A DNA stretch of 64,000 bases from Desulfobacula toluolica Tol2 (GCF_000307105.1 NC_018645.1:1190578-1254577); one strand, 5' to 3'; positions 1-8,647 are shown, numbered from the stretch's first letter. Notes: a model not told the origin generated them from the letters alone. Made by a program: numbers and translations.

Positions 1-311
1 AAAAAAGACTGAAGAGGTATCCGCCGGTTGAAATTGAGTTGGATCTTCACGGTTATACTGCCATTGGTGCCCAGGTCAAAACCAGATCTTTTATCCATAC
101 CAGCAAGCAGCAGGGAATTTTTACCGTAAGAATTATTGTTGGAAAAGGTCTTCATTCAGACATAGGGCCTGTGTTGCCCGATGTTGTAGAGGACGTATTG
201 CAGGAGTTGAAACAACAGGATCTTGTGATCGGGTATGAATGGGATAAAAAAAAGAAATCAAAAAGCGGTGCCGTGATTGTGTATATAAAACACTTTGAAC
301 GGTTTGAATGA
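1..311 (+). CDS. Smr-domain protein, 3' end only
   Basis: The 3' end of a gene that starts before the window. The frame is open from base 3 with no convincing start, so the TTG at 39 is taken as internal. The visible residues match the Smr domain (MutS2 C-terminal-like): an LDLHG motif followed by an IIVGKGLHS segment and a conserved amphipathic C-terminal half. Smr domains bind or nick branched DNA or RNA; in stand-alone form they are often short DUF-like proteins. The C-terminus is lysine-rich. It ends 3 bases before the end of the convergent mltG. Family assignment is good; the specific role is unknown. Confidence 0.8.
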   Translation, partial: KRLKRYPPVEIELDLHGYTAIGAQVKTRSFIHTSKQQGIFTVRIIVGKGLHSDIGPVLPDVVEDVLQELKQQDLVIGYEWDKKKKSKSGAVIVYIKHFERFE

Positions 312-314
312 TTA

Positions 315-1331
315 TTATTTTCTTAACTGGTACTTTTTAACCGCCTGATTGTGGGCCTGGATTGTTTTTGAAAATTGATGGGTAGTATCTTTTTTGGATA
401 CAAAAAAAAGATATTCGGTTTGTGCCGGATATAAGGCTGCCTGCAATGACAGGGCACCGGGATTGGCAATGGGACCTATTGGAAGCCCTTTGATTTGGTA
501 GGTATTATACGGGGTGACTGTCTTCAGGTGTTTTTTTTTAATGTTGCCGTCAAAATTTTTTATACCGTATATAACGGTTGGATCACTTTGCAGGCGCATG
601 TTTTTTTTCAAACGGTTGTGAAATACAGAAGATATCAAGGGCCTTTCCGATGCATCTCCTGTTTCTTTTTCAATAATGGATGCAAGCGTGACAATGTCAT
701 GGACGCAAAACCCCATGGCTTTTGTCCGGGTCTGCCATTTTTCAGTAAAAACGGTTTTAAAATGTTCGACCATAGTTGTAATGATATCCTCACAGGATGC
801 AGCATTAGGAAAAAAATAGGTGTCCGGGAAAAGATATCCTTCAAGGGTTGTGGATTTTATGCCTATAGAGCGGACAAATGATTTGTCACGACAAAGTGCC
901 ATAAATCTTGACTGAGTACAAAAATCAGCCGTTTCAACCAAAGCGGCTACCTCTCGTATATTCAGGCCTTCCGGAATGGTAATTCTGTGTAATTTGATTT
1001 TGCCTGTTAAAAAAATTTCAAGGATTTGTTCCGGTGATTTAGACCCGGACAGGCTATATTCCCCGGCCTGAAGCTTTTTATCGGCTTTTTTTAATTTTGT
1101 GAAGACAATAAAATATGTTTGACTGGATATGACGGCTTCTTTTTCAAGGTTTCTGGCAATGCTCTTAAGGCTTTGACCGGGTTTGACAGTAAACAGCTTT
1201 TCTTTGGCCAAAGGGTTGAAGGGTGTTTTAATAAAAGAGGAGATTTCAAGAAAAAAAAATCCCGCACAGCCAAACAGGCAGACAAAAAAAATGAAACTGA
1301 ATATGATAATTTTTGATTTAGTTTTGACCAT
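315..1331 (-). CDS. mltG: Endolytic murein transglycosylase MltG
   Basis: Membrane-anchored lytic transglycosylase that cleaves nascent peptidoglycan strands and so sets glycan length. The 338 residues are the usual family size. There is one N-terminal membrane segment (about residues 8-30), a LysM-like stretch (about 46-100), then the YceG/MltG catalytic domain. The expected catalytic glutamate lies in the ASIIEKETG motif (Glu221), followed by the conserved SVFHNRL and LQSDPTVIYG segments and a late GLPIGPIANPG motif. It sits downstream of the rnf operon on the same strand but is separated from it by a strong inverted repeat (1349-1388), so it probably has its own promoter. Confidence 0.95.
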   Translation of the reverse strand: MVKTKSKIIIFSFIFFVCLFGCAGFFFLEISSFIKTPFNPLAKEKLFTVKPGQSLKSIARNLEKEAVISSQTYFIVFTKLKKADKKLQAGEYSLSGSKSPEQILEIFLTGKIKLHRITIPEGLNIREVAALVETADFCTQSRFMALCRDKSFVRSIGIKSTTLEGYLFPDTYFFPNAASCEDIITTMVEHFKTVFTEKWQTRTKAMGFCVHDIVTLASIIEKETGDASERPLISSVFHNRLKKNMRLQSDPTVIYGIKNFDGNIKKKHLKTVTPYNTYQIKGLPIGPIANPGALSLQAALYPAQTEYLFFVSKKDTTHQFSKTIQAHNQAVKKYQLRK

Positions 1332-1348
1332 ATTATGTTGTGATCCAT

Positions 1349-1388
1349 AACAATAAAAGGGTATCTGTTCAGATACCCTTTTATTGTT
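1349..1388 (-). terminator. Terminator after rnfB
   Basis: A perfect 19-bp inverted repeat (arms 1349-1367 and 1370-1388) with a 2-base loop. It lies between the rnfB stop (1424) and the mltG start (1331). The base of the stem is AT-rich, so the transcript carries U residues in the descending arm rather than a separate U tract. Likely the end of the leftward rnf transcript. Confidence 0.75.
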
Positions 1389-1423
1389 ATTAAGCTATTT
1401 TATTTTAAATTACAGTATATAGT

Positions 1424-3514
1424 TTAGTTGGCTTTTGCCATTGGAAAATCAGTATCCGGGTTATAGCAGATCCTGCAGCAGTTCAAACATCTTTCCGATT
1501 CTTTGAGAGCCTGTTCTTCAGGTAGAACAAGATCAACTTCAATCATGGAATCAAGCCGCTGATCAACATGAATTTCCGGCATTTTTGCTCTGGGGCTCTT
1601 TTTGATACCATCCACTTTTGAAAAAATGGATTCTGGAATGTGCTTTTTCTGTAAAGAATTGGGTACCGGCTCAACAGGTTCACCTTTCAGGTGCAGATCA
1701 ATGGACCGGGCAGCACGTCTTCCGCCGCCAATAGCCTCTACAACAAGGGAAGCGCCAGTAGCTGAGTCGCCCCCTGTAAAAATATATGGTATTGAGGCCT
1801 GAAGAGTTGCCGGATCATTATCAATGGTATTCCATCTGGTTATTTCCAGTTCCTTCATCCTTGTATGGGGATCAAGTTCCTTAAAGGAGGTCTCCGGGGC
1901 CTGGCCAATGGCTGAAATAATCATGTCCACATCCAGAAGGGTTTCAGAACCTTCAATTGGCTCTGGGCGTCGTCTGCCGCTGGCATCCGGTTCTCCCAGC
2001 TGCATTTGAAGGTATTCAAGCTGGGTAACCTTGTTGTTGTCATCACCAACAACCCTTGTGGGCGCGGCCAGAAAAACAAATTCAATGCCTTCTTCCTCTG
2101 ATGCAACAATTTCAACTTCATTGGCAGGCATCTCTTTTCTGGTTCTTCGGTAAACCATGTAAACTTTTTCAAGACCAAGTCTTAAAAGAGTTCTGGCACA
2201 GTCAACAGCAGTATTTCCACCACCTACAACCGCAGCAGTTTTTCCCAGTTTGATTTTTTCACCGCCTGCAATTCTCTGCAGAAAGTTAATTCCGGTAAAA
2301 CAACCGTCCATGTTTTCGCCTTCAATGCCAAGGGTATAATCCTCCCAGGCACCAACGCCCAGAAATACCGCATTATAGCCCGAAGCCATCAAAGATCCCA
2401 GACCGAAATCAACACCGAATTTAACGTTACAGAACGACTTGATGCCCAGATCTAAAATTCCCTGGATTTCCCAATCCAGAACTTTTTTTGGAAGCCGGTA
2501 TTCAGGGATACCGTAACGGATCATGCCGCCGAGTTTGGGCATGGCTTCAAAAATATTGACTTCATGGCCCAGCCGTCGAAGGAAGAATGCGCAGGAAAGC
2601 CCGGCAGGCCCGCCACCGATAACGGCCACTTTTTTGCCTGTATCCGGTGCGCAGGTAATGGGAATCCTGGATCCTGAATTCATTTCATAATCAGCAGCAA
2701 ATCGTTTGAGCTGGTTAATGGAGACAGGCTCGTCTTCAATTCCCCTTCGGCACATATCCTCACAAGGATGGGGGCAGACCCTTCCACAGGCCAGGGGCAG
2801 TGGATTTCTCAGACGGATGGTCTGGACGGCTTCTTTGTATTTGCCTTCTTTGATCTGATTGATATATCTTGGAATATTGATTTCAGCAGGACAAGTCTGG
2901 GCACACGGTGCCAGAGGTGCATGCAGCTGATTAAATTCCATAAGTTTTTCAGAAAGGGTATTTACCTGGATAATGTCTTTCGGGCATGCCTGCTGACAGG
3001 CACCGCAACCGACACATTTGTTATCATCAACTACGGGAAAACCTTTGGGGCCAAGTTTGACAGCATCAAACTGGCACGCTTTTACGCAGTCGCCAAGGCC
3101 GATACATCCCACGCCGCAAACCCGTTTGCCTCCATACATGGCTGCCATGGCTTTACAGGAGGAAATTCCCATATAATGGTATTTATCATCTGCACGAAAA
3201 CCGCCTTCACACATATTGTAAGATAACGGGCTTTCAGCACTGCCTGCATCCACCCCCATTATTCTGGCAACTTTTTCCACATCTTCCTTGCCTGATACGA
3301 CACACAAAGAAGGTGGTTCAATGCCGTTTACAATGGCTTCGGCTGCGGCAGAGCATCCAGCATAACCGCAACCGCCACAGTTTGCTCCGGCAAGATTGTT
3401 TTCCACAAGTGCAATTCTTGGATCTTCATATACATAAAATATTTTGGATGAAAGGCTCAGGACAATACCGCAAAGGGCACCTATGCCTAACATGAACAAT
3501 AAAGCTGGGATCAT
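1424..3514 (-). CDS. rnfB: RnfB fused to a GltD/NfnB-like NAD(P)H flavoprotein
   Basis: Ferredoxin-side subunit of the Rnf ion-pumping complex with an unusual C-terminal extension: 696 residues, far longer than a plain RnfB of roughly 190-330. Order: one N-terminal membrane helix; a CxxCx4Cx16C Fe-S motif (Cys46, 49, 54, 71); two 4Fe-4S clusters (Cys133-147 and Cys167-177); a GltD-type N-terminal cysteine region (about 204-255); an FAD Rossmann motif VAVIGGGPAG (about 296-305); a second dinucleotide fold VVGGGNTAVD (about 429-438); the GGDSATG flavin-binding end; and a CLNCCRIC cysteine cluster near the C-terminus. The extension is homologous to glutamate synthase small subunit and to the NfnB large subunit. 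Last gene of the rnf operon. NADPH or NADH use by the extension is inferred. Confidence 0.93.
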   Translation of the reverse strand: MIPALLFMLGIGALCGIVLSLSSKIFYVYEDPRIALVENNLAGANCGGCGYAGCSAAAEAIVNGIEPPSLCVVSGKEDVEKVARIMGVDAGSAESPLSYNMCEGGFRADDKYHYMGISSCKAMAAMYGGKRVCGVGCIGLGDCVKACQFDAVKLGPKGFPVVDDNKCVGCGACQQACPKDIIQVNTLSEKLMEFNQLHAPLAPCAQTCPAEINIPRYINQIKEGKYKEAVQTIRLRNPLPLACGRVCPHPCEDMCRRGIEDEPVSINQLKRFAADYEMNSGSRIPITCAPDTGKKVAVIGGGPAGLSCAFFLRRLGHEVNIFEAMPKLGGMIRYGIPEYRLPKKVLDWEIQGILDLGIKSFCNVKFGVDFGLGSLMASGYNAVFLGVGAWEDYTLGIEGENMDGCFTGINFLQRIAGGEKIKLGKTAAVVGGGNTAVDCARTLLRLGLEKVYMVYRRTRKEMPANEVEIVASEEEGIEFVFLAAPTRVVGDDNNKVTQLEYLQMQLGEPDASGRRRPEPIEGSETLLDVDMIISAIGQAPETSFKELDPHTRMKELEITRWNTIDNDPATLQASIPYIFTGGDSATGASLVVEAIGGGRRAARSIDLHLKGEPVEPVPNSLQKKHIPESIFSKVDGIKKSPRAKMPEIHVDQRLDSMIEVDLVLPEEQALKESERCLNCCRICYNPDTDFPMAKAN

Positions 3515-3591
3515 AATATCACCTTATATTTTGAAATATTCCATATCCTTGGACATGAATCGCCTCAGCCTCAGGACTATTCCAATTTGTT

Positions 3592-4167
3592 TTAAACCAT
3601 TCCTTTAAAGGACATAAATGTCAATGCAATTATACCAGCTGTAACAAGGCCGATGGAGGTGTCCTGTAAGGGTTTGGGAACTCTTGCCAGGTTGATTCTT
3701 TCCCTGACGCCTGCAAAAAGGATAAGGGCAAGGCCGAAACCGACTGCATAGGCAAAGGAAGAAACAACAGCTTCAAGAAAAGAATACTCTTCTTTAATAT
3801 TGATTAGACAAACACCCATGACCGCACAATTTGTTGTAATGAGAGGCAGAAAAATTCCAAGCCCGGCATACAGGGCCGGAATGCTTTTTTTCAGGAACAT
3901 TTCAACAAATTGAACCAGGGATGCAATGACCAGGATAAAGGAAACCGTTCGCAAATATTCAACATTCAGCGCTTTTAACAGGTAAACATCCACTATCCAT
4001 GTGATGATACCAGCCATGACAAGGACAAAAACAACTGCCATTGACATGCCAACGGCAGTCTCCATTTTTTTGGATGTACCCAGAAAGGGACAGTTCCCAA
4101 GGAACTGGGCAAGGAGAATGTTGTTGATAAAGATACAGCTTATTGCAAGGACGAATAGATCACCCAT
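3592..4167 (-). CDS. rnfA: Rnf complex membrane subunit RnfA
   Basis: Integral membrane subunit of the Rnf complex, 191 residues, normal length, with six predicted membrane segments. The N-terminal ISCIFINNILLAQFLGNCPF stretch, with its cysteine in the LGNCPF turn, and the TNCAVMG segment (second conserved cysteine) match RnfA/NqrE, which hold an intramembrane iron centre between RnfA and RnfE. It lies 15 bases after rnfE and 77 bases before rnfB in the cytochrome-rnfCDGEAB operon. Assignment is secure. Confidence 0.96.
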   Translation of the reverse strand: MGDLFVLAISCIFINNILLAQFLGNCPFLGTSKKMETAVGMSMAVVFVLVMAGIITWIVDVYLLKALNVEYLRTVSFILVIASLVQFVEMFLKKSIPALYAGLGIFLPLITTNCAVMGVCLINIKEEYSFLEAVVSSFAYAVGFGLALILFAGVRERINLARVPKPLQDTSIGLVTAGIIALTFMSFKGMV

Positions 4168-4182
4168 AGTATTATCTCCTTT

Positions 4183-4791
4183 TTATTTTTTACCAATAAG
4201 GTTCATCATGCACAGCATCAGTCCAAGGCCGACAAACGCACCGGGTGCTTCAATCATGAATTGGAAAGGAAGAAAATTGGCTCCCATTTCAAAAACCGGA
4301 TTTCCTCCCCAGATGGTGATGGTTCCATTGCCTAAAAATTCTCTGACAGCTCCAAGGGCGGCAAGAGACAGGGTAAACCCGATACCGATACCAAGTCCGT
4401 CTGCAACGGACAGAACAGGTCCGTTTTTGCTGGCAAAGGCTTCTGCCCGGCCCAGAACGATACAGTTTACAACAATAAGCGGGATGAAAATACCCAGCTT
4501 CAGGAATAATTCATATGTATATGCCTGCATCATAAGCTCCACAATTGTAACAAAAGTAGCTATGATGACAATGAAACAGGCAATTCTGACTTTTGAGGGA
4601 ATAACGTTTCTGAGAAGAGATATTAAAAGGTTGGAGAAAACCAGAACAAAGGTGGTTGCAACACCCATCCCGATTCCGTTTTCAACCGATTTTGTTACAG
4701 CCAGGACCGGGCAAAGCCCCAATACCAGTCTGAAAGGAGGTATCTCAGCCCAGAGTCCTTTGGTAAATTCTTTTGCTAAGGATTGTGCCAT
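4183..4791 (-). CDS. rnfE: Rnf complex membrane subunit RnfE
   Basis: Paralogue and partner of RnfA, 202 residues, multi-spanning. It shows the family signature LVLGLCPVLAVT near residue 25 and IVVNCIVLGRAEAFA near residue 110; each carries one of the cysteines proposed to hold the shared Fe centre with RnfA. RnfA and RnfE are inverted-topology homologues, which the repeated L-G-x-C-P and N-C-x-V/L-x-G patterns reflect. It sits 28 bases downstream of rnfG and 15 bases upstream of rnfA on the minus strand. Assignment is secure. Confidence 0.96.
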   Translation of the reverse strand: MAQSLAKEFTKGLWAEIPPFRLVLGLCPVLAVTKSVENGIGMGVATTFVLVFSNLLISLLRNVIPSKVRIACFIVIIATFVTIVELMMQAYTYELFLKLGIFIPLIVVNCIVLGRAEAFASKNGPVLSVADGLGIGIGFTLSLAALGAVREFLGNGTITIWGGNPVFEMGANFLPFQFMIEAPGAFVGLGLMLCMMNLIGKK

Positions 4792-4819
4792 AGTATAGTT
4801 TCTCCTAAAATAGTTCGCC

Positions 4820-5401
4820 TTATTTCATCTGTTTGACAATTTCAGGTTTAAGTTTCTGATAGATTTGCTTTGCCTGGATTGCCGCAATACTGAGTCCTTT
4901 TGATGTAACCGTTGCACCTGACATGGCATCAATTGAGCCGCCATCGCCTTTTAGGGCAAAATTTGAGTCCATTGCAAGACCTGAAAATTGAGAGACAAAG
5001 GAAAGATCCTCTTTAGCTCTTGATCCGATTCCAGGGGTTTCAGCATGCGTGGTTACCCGAACGTCGATGATTTTATCCGTATCCAGGTTTATGCCTACCA
5101 TAAGGCCGATGGGGCCTCCAAAGGCAGAACCCTTTGTCTCAAAAGCAACCGCTTTTGAACCGTCGGCAAGAAGACTCGGGAAAACCTGCAATTCAATGTC
5201 GTCAGCTTTGATCGTAAACCTTTCCGCCAATGGATCATTGGTTACTTCTGGAAATATATCTTTAATGGCCGGTGCTTTCTGAAATTTCAAGACCTGATTT
5301 TCAATTTGAAGCTCGGTTCCCGATTGAACGGCAGCAAGCAGTCCACCGGAAACAGCGGTCAATACTGTTAAAACAACAATCATACTAATCATTTCACGCA
5401 T
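4820..5401 (-). CDS. rnfG: Rnf complex flavoprotein RnfG
   Basis: Periplasmic-side subunit with a covalently bound FMN, 193 residues. One N-terminal membrane anchor is followed by a soluble FMN-binding domain. The flavinylation motif is SGATVTS at residues 161-167, with Thr164 the expected phosphodiester-linked residue; attachment needs the flavin transferase ApbE, which is not in the window. The start overlaps the end of rnfD by 8 bases, suggesting translational coupling. The motif ETPGIGSRA, conserved in RnfG/NqrC, is also present. Confidence 0.95.
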   Translation of the reverse strand: MREMISMIVVLTVLTAVSGGLLAAVQSGTELQIENQVLKFQKAPAIKDIFPEVTNDPLAERFTIKADDIELQVFPSLLADGSKAVAFETKGSAFGGPIGLMVGINLDTDKIIDVRVTTHAETPGIGSRAKEDLSFVSQFSGLAMDSNFALKGDGGSIDAMSGATVTSKGLSIAAIQAKQIYQKLKPEIVKQMK

Positions 5402-6362
5402 TGGTTACACCCTTTCCCAAAACTTTTGGTCTAATTGTGTCGATGAGGGGGTTCACAAGGTTCAATAACAAGATTGCCAATACAGTACCATCCTCATAAA
5501 CACCGATGTTTCTCATAAGGATGATCATTACCGCAGCAAAAAATCCGTAAAGCAACATGGGAATCTTGTTTGCCGGTGAGGATGAATTCTCAGTAGCAAG
5601 GAAGAAGGCACCCAGCAGCGTATATCCTGAAAACAGATGGATCATTGGGCCGGCATAGGTGTCAGGGTTTGCCATGTTGAAAAAAAAGGCGCTGACAATA
5701 ATGCCCACGATAAAGGAAATTGAAATTTCCCAGCGGATATATCCCTTTAAAATCAAATAAATCCCGCCGATAATCAGGCCCAGTCCAAAGGTGGACCCGA
5801 TGGCACCCACCTGCTTGCCCATAATAAGATCACCCATGGGGAACAGATCTGCAACCGCAGATGCTCCCTGGAATTTGAGGGCTGCCAGTGGTGCCAGTGC
5901 TGTAAAACCAAATTCATAATCAACATATGCTGCATCAAAATCGAAAAGGGTTTTCCAGGAAAGCATCAAAAAGGCCATTCCCACAAGTGTCGGGTTGAAA
6001 GGATTTGCGCCGATACCGCCGAAAATTGTTTTTCCGATAACGACGGCTACAAATGTTCCGGTAATGACAAACCACCAAGGGGAGGTAGCCGGAAGCATCA
6101 TTCCAAAAAGAAGCCCGATAACGGCAGCATCCAGATCGCCGATGGTGAGTTTCTTTTTGGACACAAGATTCATGATAAGTTCCCAGATCATGGCACTGGA
6201 AAGAGACAGTGAAAGTACACCAAAGGCTGGTGCGCCGAACTGAATAATCCCGAAAAGGATTGCCGGAATTGTGGCAATCATTATATTCAGGTTCATTTGA
6301 AAAAGACTGTCTCCATCGTGCCAGAAAGGAGCATGGGATACTGTTAATTTGTAATTATTCAT
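5394..6362 (-). CDS. rnfD: Rnf complex membrane flavoprotein RnfD
   Basis: Multi-spanning subunit of the Rnf/NQR B-D family, 322 residues from the chosen start. The ATG at 6362 is used rather than an upstream TTG at 6380, because a GGAG ribosome site sits 8 bases before it and it begins just after the rnfC stop. The GIGANPFNPTLVGMAF segment is diagnostic. The covalent FMN threonine is probably Thr154 in GFTALAPL, the place of the SGATPL motif of well-studied RnfD proteins, though the flanking residues are diverged. Part of the cytochrome-rnfCDGEAB operon. Confidence 0.95.
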   Translation of the reverse strand: MNNYKLTVSHAPFWHDGDSLFQMNLNIMIATIPAILFGIIQFGAPAFGVLSLSLSSAMIWELIMNLVSKKKLTIGDLDAAVIGLLFGMMLPATSPWWFVITGTFVAVVIGKTIFGGIGANPFNPTLVGMAFLMLSWKTLFDFDAAYVDYEFGFTALAPLAALKFQGASAVADLFPMGDLIMGKQVGAIGSTFGLGLIIGGIYLILKGYIRWEISISFIVGIIVSAFFFNMANPDTYAGPMIHLFSGYTLLGAFFLATENSSSPANKIPMLLYGFFAAVMIILMRNIGVYEDGTVLAILLLNLVNPLIDTIRPKVLGKGVTNA

Positions 6363-6376
6363 TCGCAGTCTCCATT

Positions 6377-7639
6377 TCAAGCATCTGCTCTAAGTTTAAA
6401 AAGCTCATGTTTTCCCAGTCGGATGTATTGGAATATGGGTATCCTTGCGGTGCATACATAAGAACAAAGACCGCATTCAATACAAGACTCAAGATCATAT
6501 TTGTCGGCGGCCTCTTCATACTGGTCCGCTTCAAGATATCGGACAAGGATGTTCACCGGAATATTGACAGGGCAGATCCGCAGGCATTTGCCGCAATTGA
6601 CGCAGGGATTGTCGGATAATTCAGGTATTGTTTTTTTGTCTTGAATAATTACCGTATCCATATCCGGTTGGACAGGATGATGAGGGGTAAATGTTGAAAA
6701 TCCCTTCATGGGTCCACCGATGATAATTCTGTCCTTTTCACTGACATTAAGGTTGAAGGCATCAAAAATTTTGCGTATCGGCGTTCCAATGGTTGCCTTG
6801 ACCCTGTATTTAATTCCCTGTTTTCCAATAATTGTCAGAATCTTTTCAAATCCGGCAGACTTTGTTTTGTATGCTTTACCCAGAGAGACCGCAGCTTCGG
6901 CGCTGATAAAGCAGACCCCAATATCTTCCGGTGTTTTTCCAGGTGGGAGTGCTAAGTCTAAATGGTCTTTTAAAATCATTGCCGGTAAATTGGAAGGATA
7001 TTCAGTTGAGGTTTTCAATACTTGAATTGCATCAAATCCTCCTTGAATATTAATGTTTTCCGGGACTGTGACACACAGTTTTGTCACATTAGTTATGTCC
7101 TTTAAAATTTGGGCACCTTGTTTTAGCTCATCCAAAAATTTAGAGGCTACATACTGGTTGGTTGTGGATAAAAGATCTGTATCACCACAGGTAATGACAA
7201 TGGTATCAATTCTTGTGTCATCATTTGCAAGCAGTTTAAGTGGCGGAGCCCCCGGCAGTGTTCTCAAGTATTCATCAGCAGAGGCAATATTATCTTTTAA
7301 ATCATATGTTATCTGGTTTGTCTGGGTTTGATCATTTTTGATAACAAGATAAGTTGATGTGTTGCCAAAAACATCTGAATAGGTGTCTATGGTGTTAATA
7401 GTTCCTGATACAGGCGATATTGTGTACTCGGTGCTGTCAGTATAAAGATAGAGTTTTTCTCCCTTTTCAACAGTGTTGCCTTTTTTTATTAAAGCTTCTT
7501 TTGTGCTGTTAATGGGCTCATTTAATAATAAAATAAGGTTGGACGGAACAGGGATTAACTCAGGCTCTTTAGGATCCGGTTCCACAAGATCATAGTTAAG
7601 CCTTGGTTGGGTTAACGTGAAAAAAGATCGTTTAATCAT
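6377..7639 (-). CDS. rnfC: RnfC without the usual NADH-site motif
   Basis: Peripheral subunit of the Rnf complex, 420 residues. The N-terminal barrel-sandwich domain (about 30-110) and the C-terminal pair of 4Fe-4S motifs (Cys346-349-352-356 and Cys386-389-392-396) are intact. The central part is odd: the glycine-rich GLGGAxFPT loop and the following NGAECEP segment, which bind FMN and NADH in RnfC and NuoF, are not seen. In their place are a short GAPPLKLL and TCGDTDLLST (about 131-160). Seen: motif absence. Inferred: this RnfC may not oxidise NADH, matching the nucleotide-binding extension on RnfB. Start ATG at 7639; first rnf gene after the cytochrome. Confidence 0.93.
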   Translation of the reverse strand: MIKRSFFTLTQPRLNYDLVEPDPKEPELIPVPSNLILLLNEPINSTKEALIKKGNTVEKGEKLYLYTDSTEYTISPVSGTINTIDTYSDVFGNTSTYLVIKNDQTQTNQITYDLKDNIASADEYLRTLPGAPPLKLLANDDTRIDTIVITCGDTDLLSTTNQYVASKFLDELKQGAQILKDITNVTKLCVTVPENINIQGGFDAIQVLKTSTEYPSNLPAMILKDHLDLALPPGKTPEDIGVCFISAEAAVSLGKAYKTKSAGFEKILTIIGKQGIKYRVKATIGTPIRKIFDAFNLNVSEKDRIIIGGPMKGFSTFTPHHPVQPDMDTVIIQDKKTIPELSDNPCVNCGKCLRICPVNIPVNILVRYLEADQYEEAADKYDLESCIECGLCSYVCTARIPIFQYIRLGKHELFKLRADA

Positions 7640-7669
7640 AATAAGTCCTTGTTTTGTAAAAAGCTTAAA

Positions 7670-7730
7670 TCATTCATTATATATAGTAAGATTTAAGATG
7701 TTAAAATCTTAAATTGACTATAATGAATGA
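7670..7730 (-). repeat. Long inverted repeat between cytochrome gene and rnfC
   Basis: An imperfect stem of about 25-30 bp. The inner core is a perfect 9-bp arm pair (7691-7699 with 7706-7714), and the outer arms share TCATTCATTATA. The outer right arm overlaps the last codons of the tetraheme cytochrome gene. There is no U tract on the minus strand after it, so it is more likely an mRNA stability or partial-attenuation element than a full terminator. Confidence 0.55.
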
Positions 7731-8083
7731 CACGAATTACATTCTACCGGACCTGCGCCAAGGTCTTCATGGCATCCCTTACACTGAGCATGAAATGCGT
7801 CAGCTCTCGATGGCAAGTCTTCATCACCTGTTTCTTCATGGCACTCACTGCAGTTGTAGGTTTCATCATCTTCAATGTTGTGATGGCAGTCCAGACAATC
7901 CTGGGTATAATCGTCTGAGTGTACCGAATGGGTGAATAAAACTTTACCGGCTTTGTTCTGAAACATCATCCTTACTGGATTTTCAGGTACAGGGGAGGTA
8001 AAAGAGGCATAGCATATAATCCCTGTGATCAAAAATATGATCATGATATATATGGCTATTTTTAGGTCTCGTTGTGATGTCAT
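7718..8083 (-). CDS. Membrane-anchored tetraheme cytochrome c
   Basis: 121 residues with an N-terminal uncleaved signal or anchor (about 8-28) and four CxxCH heme motifs (CLDCH 63-67, CSECH 78-82, CKGCH 101-105, CNSCH 115-119), plus extra histidines suitable as distal ligands, as in class III cytochromes. It is the first gene of the leftward rnf operon, 78 bases before rnfC, and a sigma-70-like promoter lies upstream (8144-8172). Rnf clusters with a multiheme cytochrome are known from Methanosarcina (MmcA) and some sulfate reducers. Inference: it exchanges electrons between Rnf and periplasmic cytochrome pools. Confidence 0.9.
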   Translation of the reverse strand: MTSQRDLKIAIYIMIIFLITGIICYASFTSPVPENPVRMMFQNKAGKVLFTHSVHSDDYTQDCLDCHHNIEDDETYNCSECHEETGDEDLPSRADAFHAQCKGCHEDLGAGPVECNSCHSL

Positions 8084-8143
8084 AATACTTCTCGCTTATT
8101 TTAGGGGTTACAGTTCATCCGACAAACCCACAACTAGGCAGCG

Positions 8144-8172
8144 TTTATATTATATTGCAGCTATATTGGCAA
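8144..8172 (-). promoter_or_regulatory. Sigma-70-like promoter of the cytochrome-rnf operon
   Basis: Reading leftward: TTGCCA (8172-8167), a 17-base spacer, then TATAAA (8149-8144). It is 61 bases upstream of the cytochrome ATG. The leader between holds a small GGGTT/AACCC hairpin close to the start codon. It lies between the rseC stop and the cytochrome start. Confidence 0.6.
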
Positions 8173-8185
8173 GAGAAAAAAAAAT

Positions 8186-8647
8186 TTAAGGCATGGAACA
8201 AGCGGTTGGAATAACTTGTGATTTTTTTCTGACAAGAAAGGGTTTATACTCTTCTCGATTCGCAAGCGAGTTGTTTTTTTTTCGAATAAAATAAAAAGAG
8301 AGTCCAAAAAAGAAAAATCCTGAAATCATGGAAACAAGGGATGGATTCATTTGAAAATAGGGTGCAAGGCTATTGCCGATGACAGCACCGATGGTCAATA
8401 AAATGATGGGGAACACATATAAAAGAAATGTCAAAAAAAGAATGGGCTTTGTTTCCAATCCAATGATCACATGATCCCCTTTTTTAACATCAAGGGTGTT
8501 TTTAACTGTAACGGTGATCTCTTTTTTATTGTCTCCTGCTCCGCAGCTTTCCCTGGAAGCACAGGCCTCACAGGCACCGGATCGGGTTGTTGTTATCCAG
8601 GCAGTGGACTTGTCTGCATTTGTGACTATTCCGTTTTCAGTAATCAT
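8186..8647 (-). CDS. rseC: RseC/MucC family protein (SoxR-reducing system type)
   Basis: 153 residues. An N-terminal cytoplasmic part with a cysteine cluster SGACEACASRESCG (about 23-36) is followed by two membrane helices (about 69-90 and 105-123) and a short charged tail. This is the architecture of RseC, found in Rsx/Rnf-associated SoxR reduction in enterics and as a sigma-E modulator. It lies directly upstream of the cytochrome-rnf operon on the same strand, as rseC-type genes often do near rnf. Here it may help redox maturation or signalling of Rnf (inference). Confidence 0.85.
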   Translation of the reverse strand: MITENGIVTNADKSTAWITTTRSGACEACASRESCGAGDNKKEITVTVKNTLDVKKGDHVIIGLETKPILFLTFLLYVFPIILLTIGAVIGNSLAPYFQMNPSLVSMISGFFFFGLSFYFIRKKNNSLANREEYKPFLVRKKSQVIPTACSMP

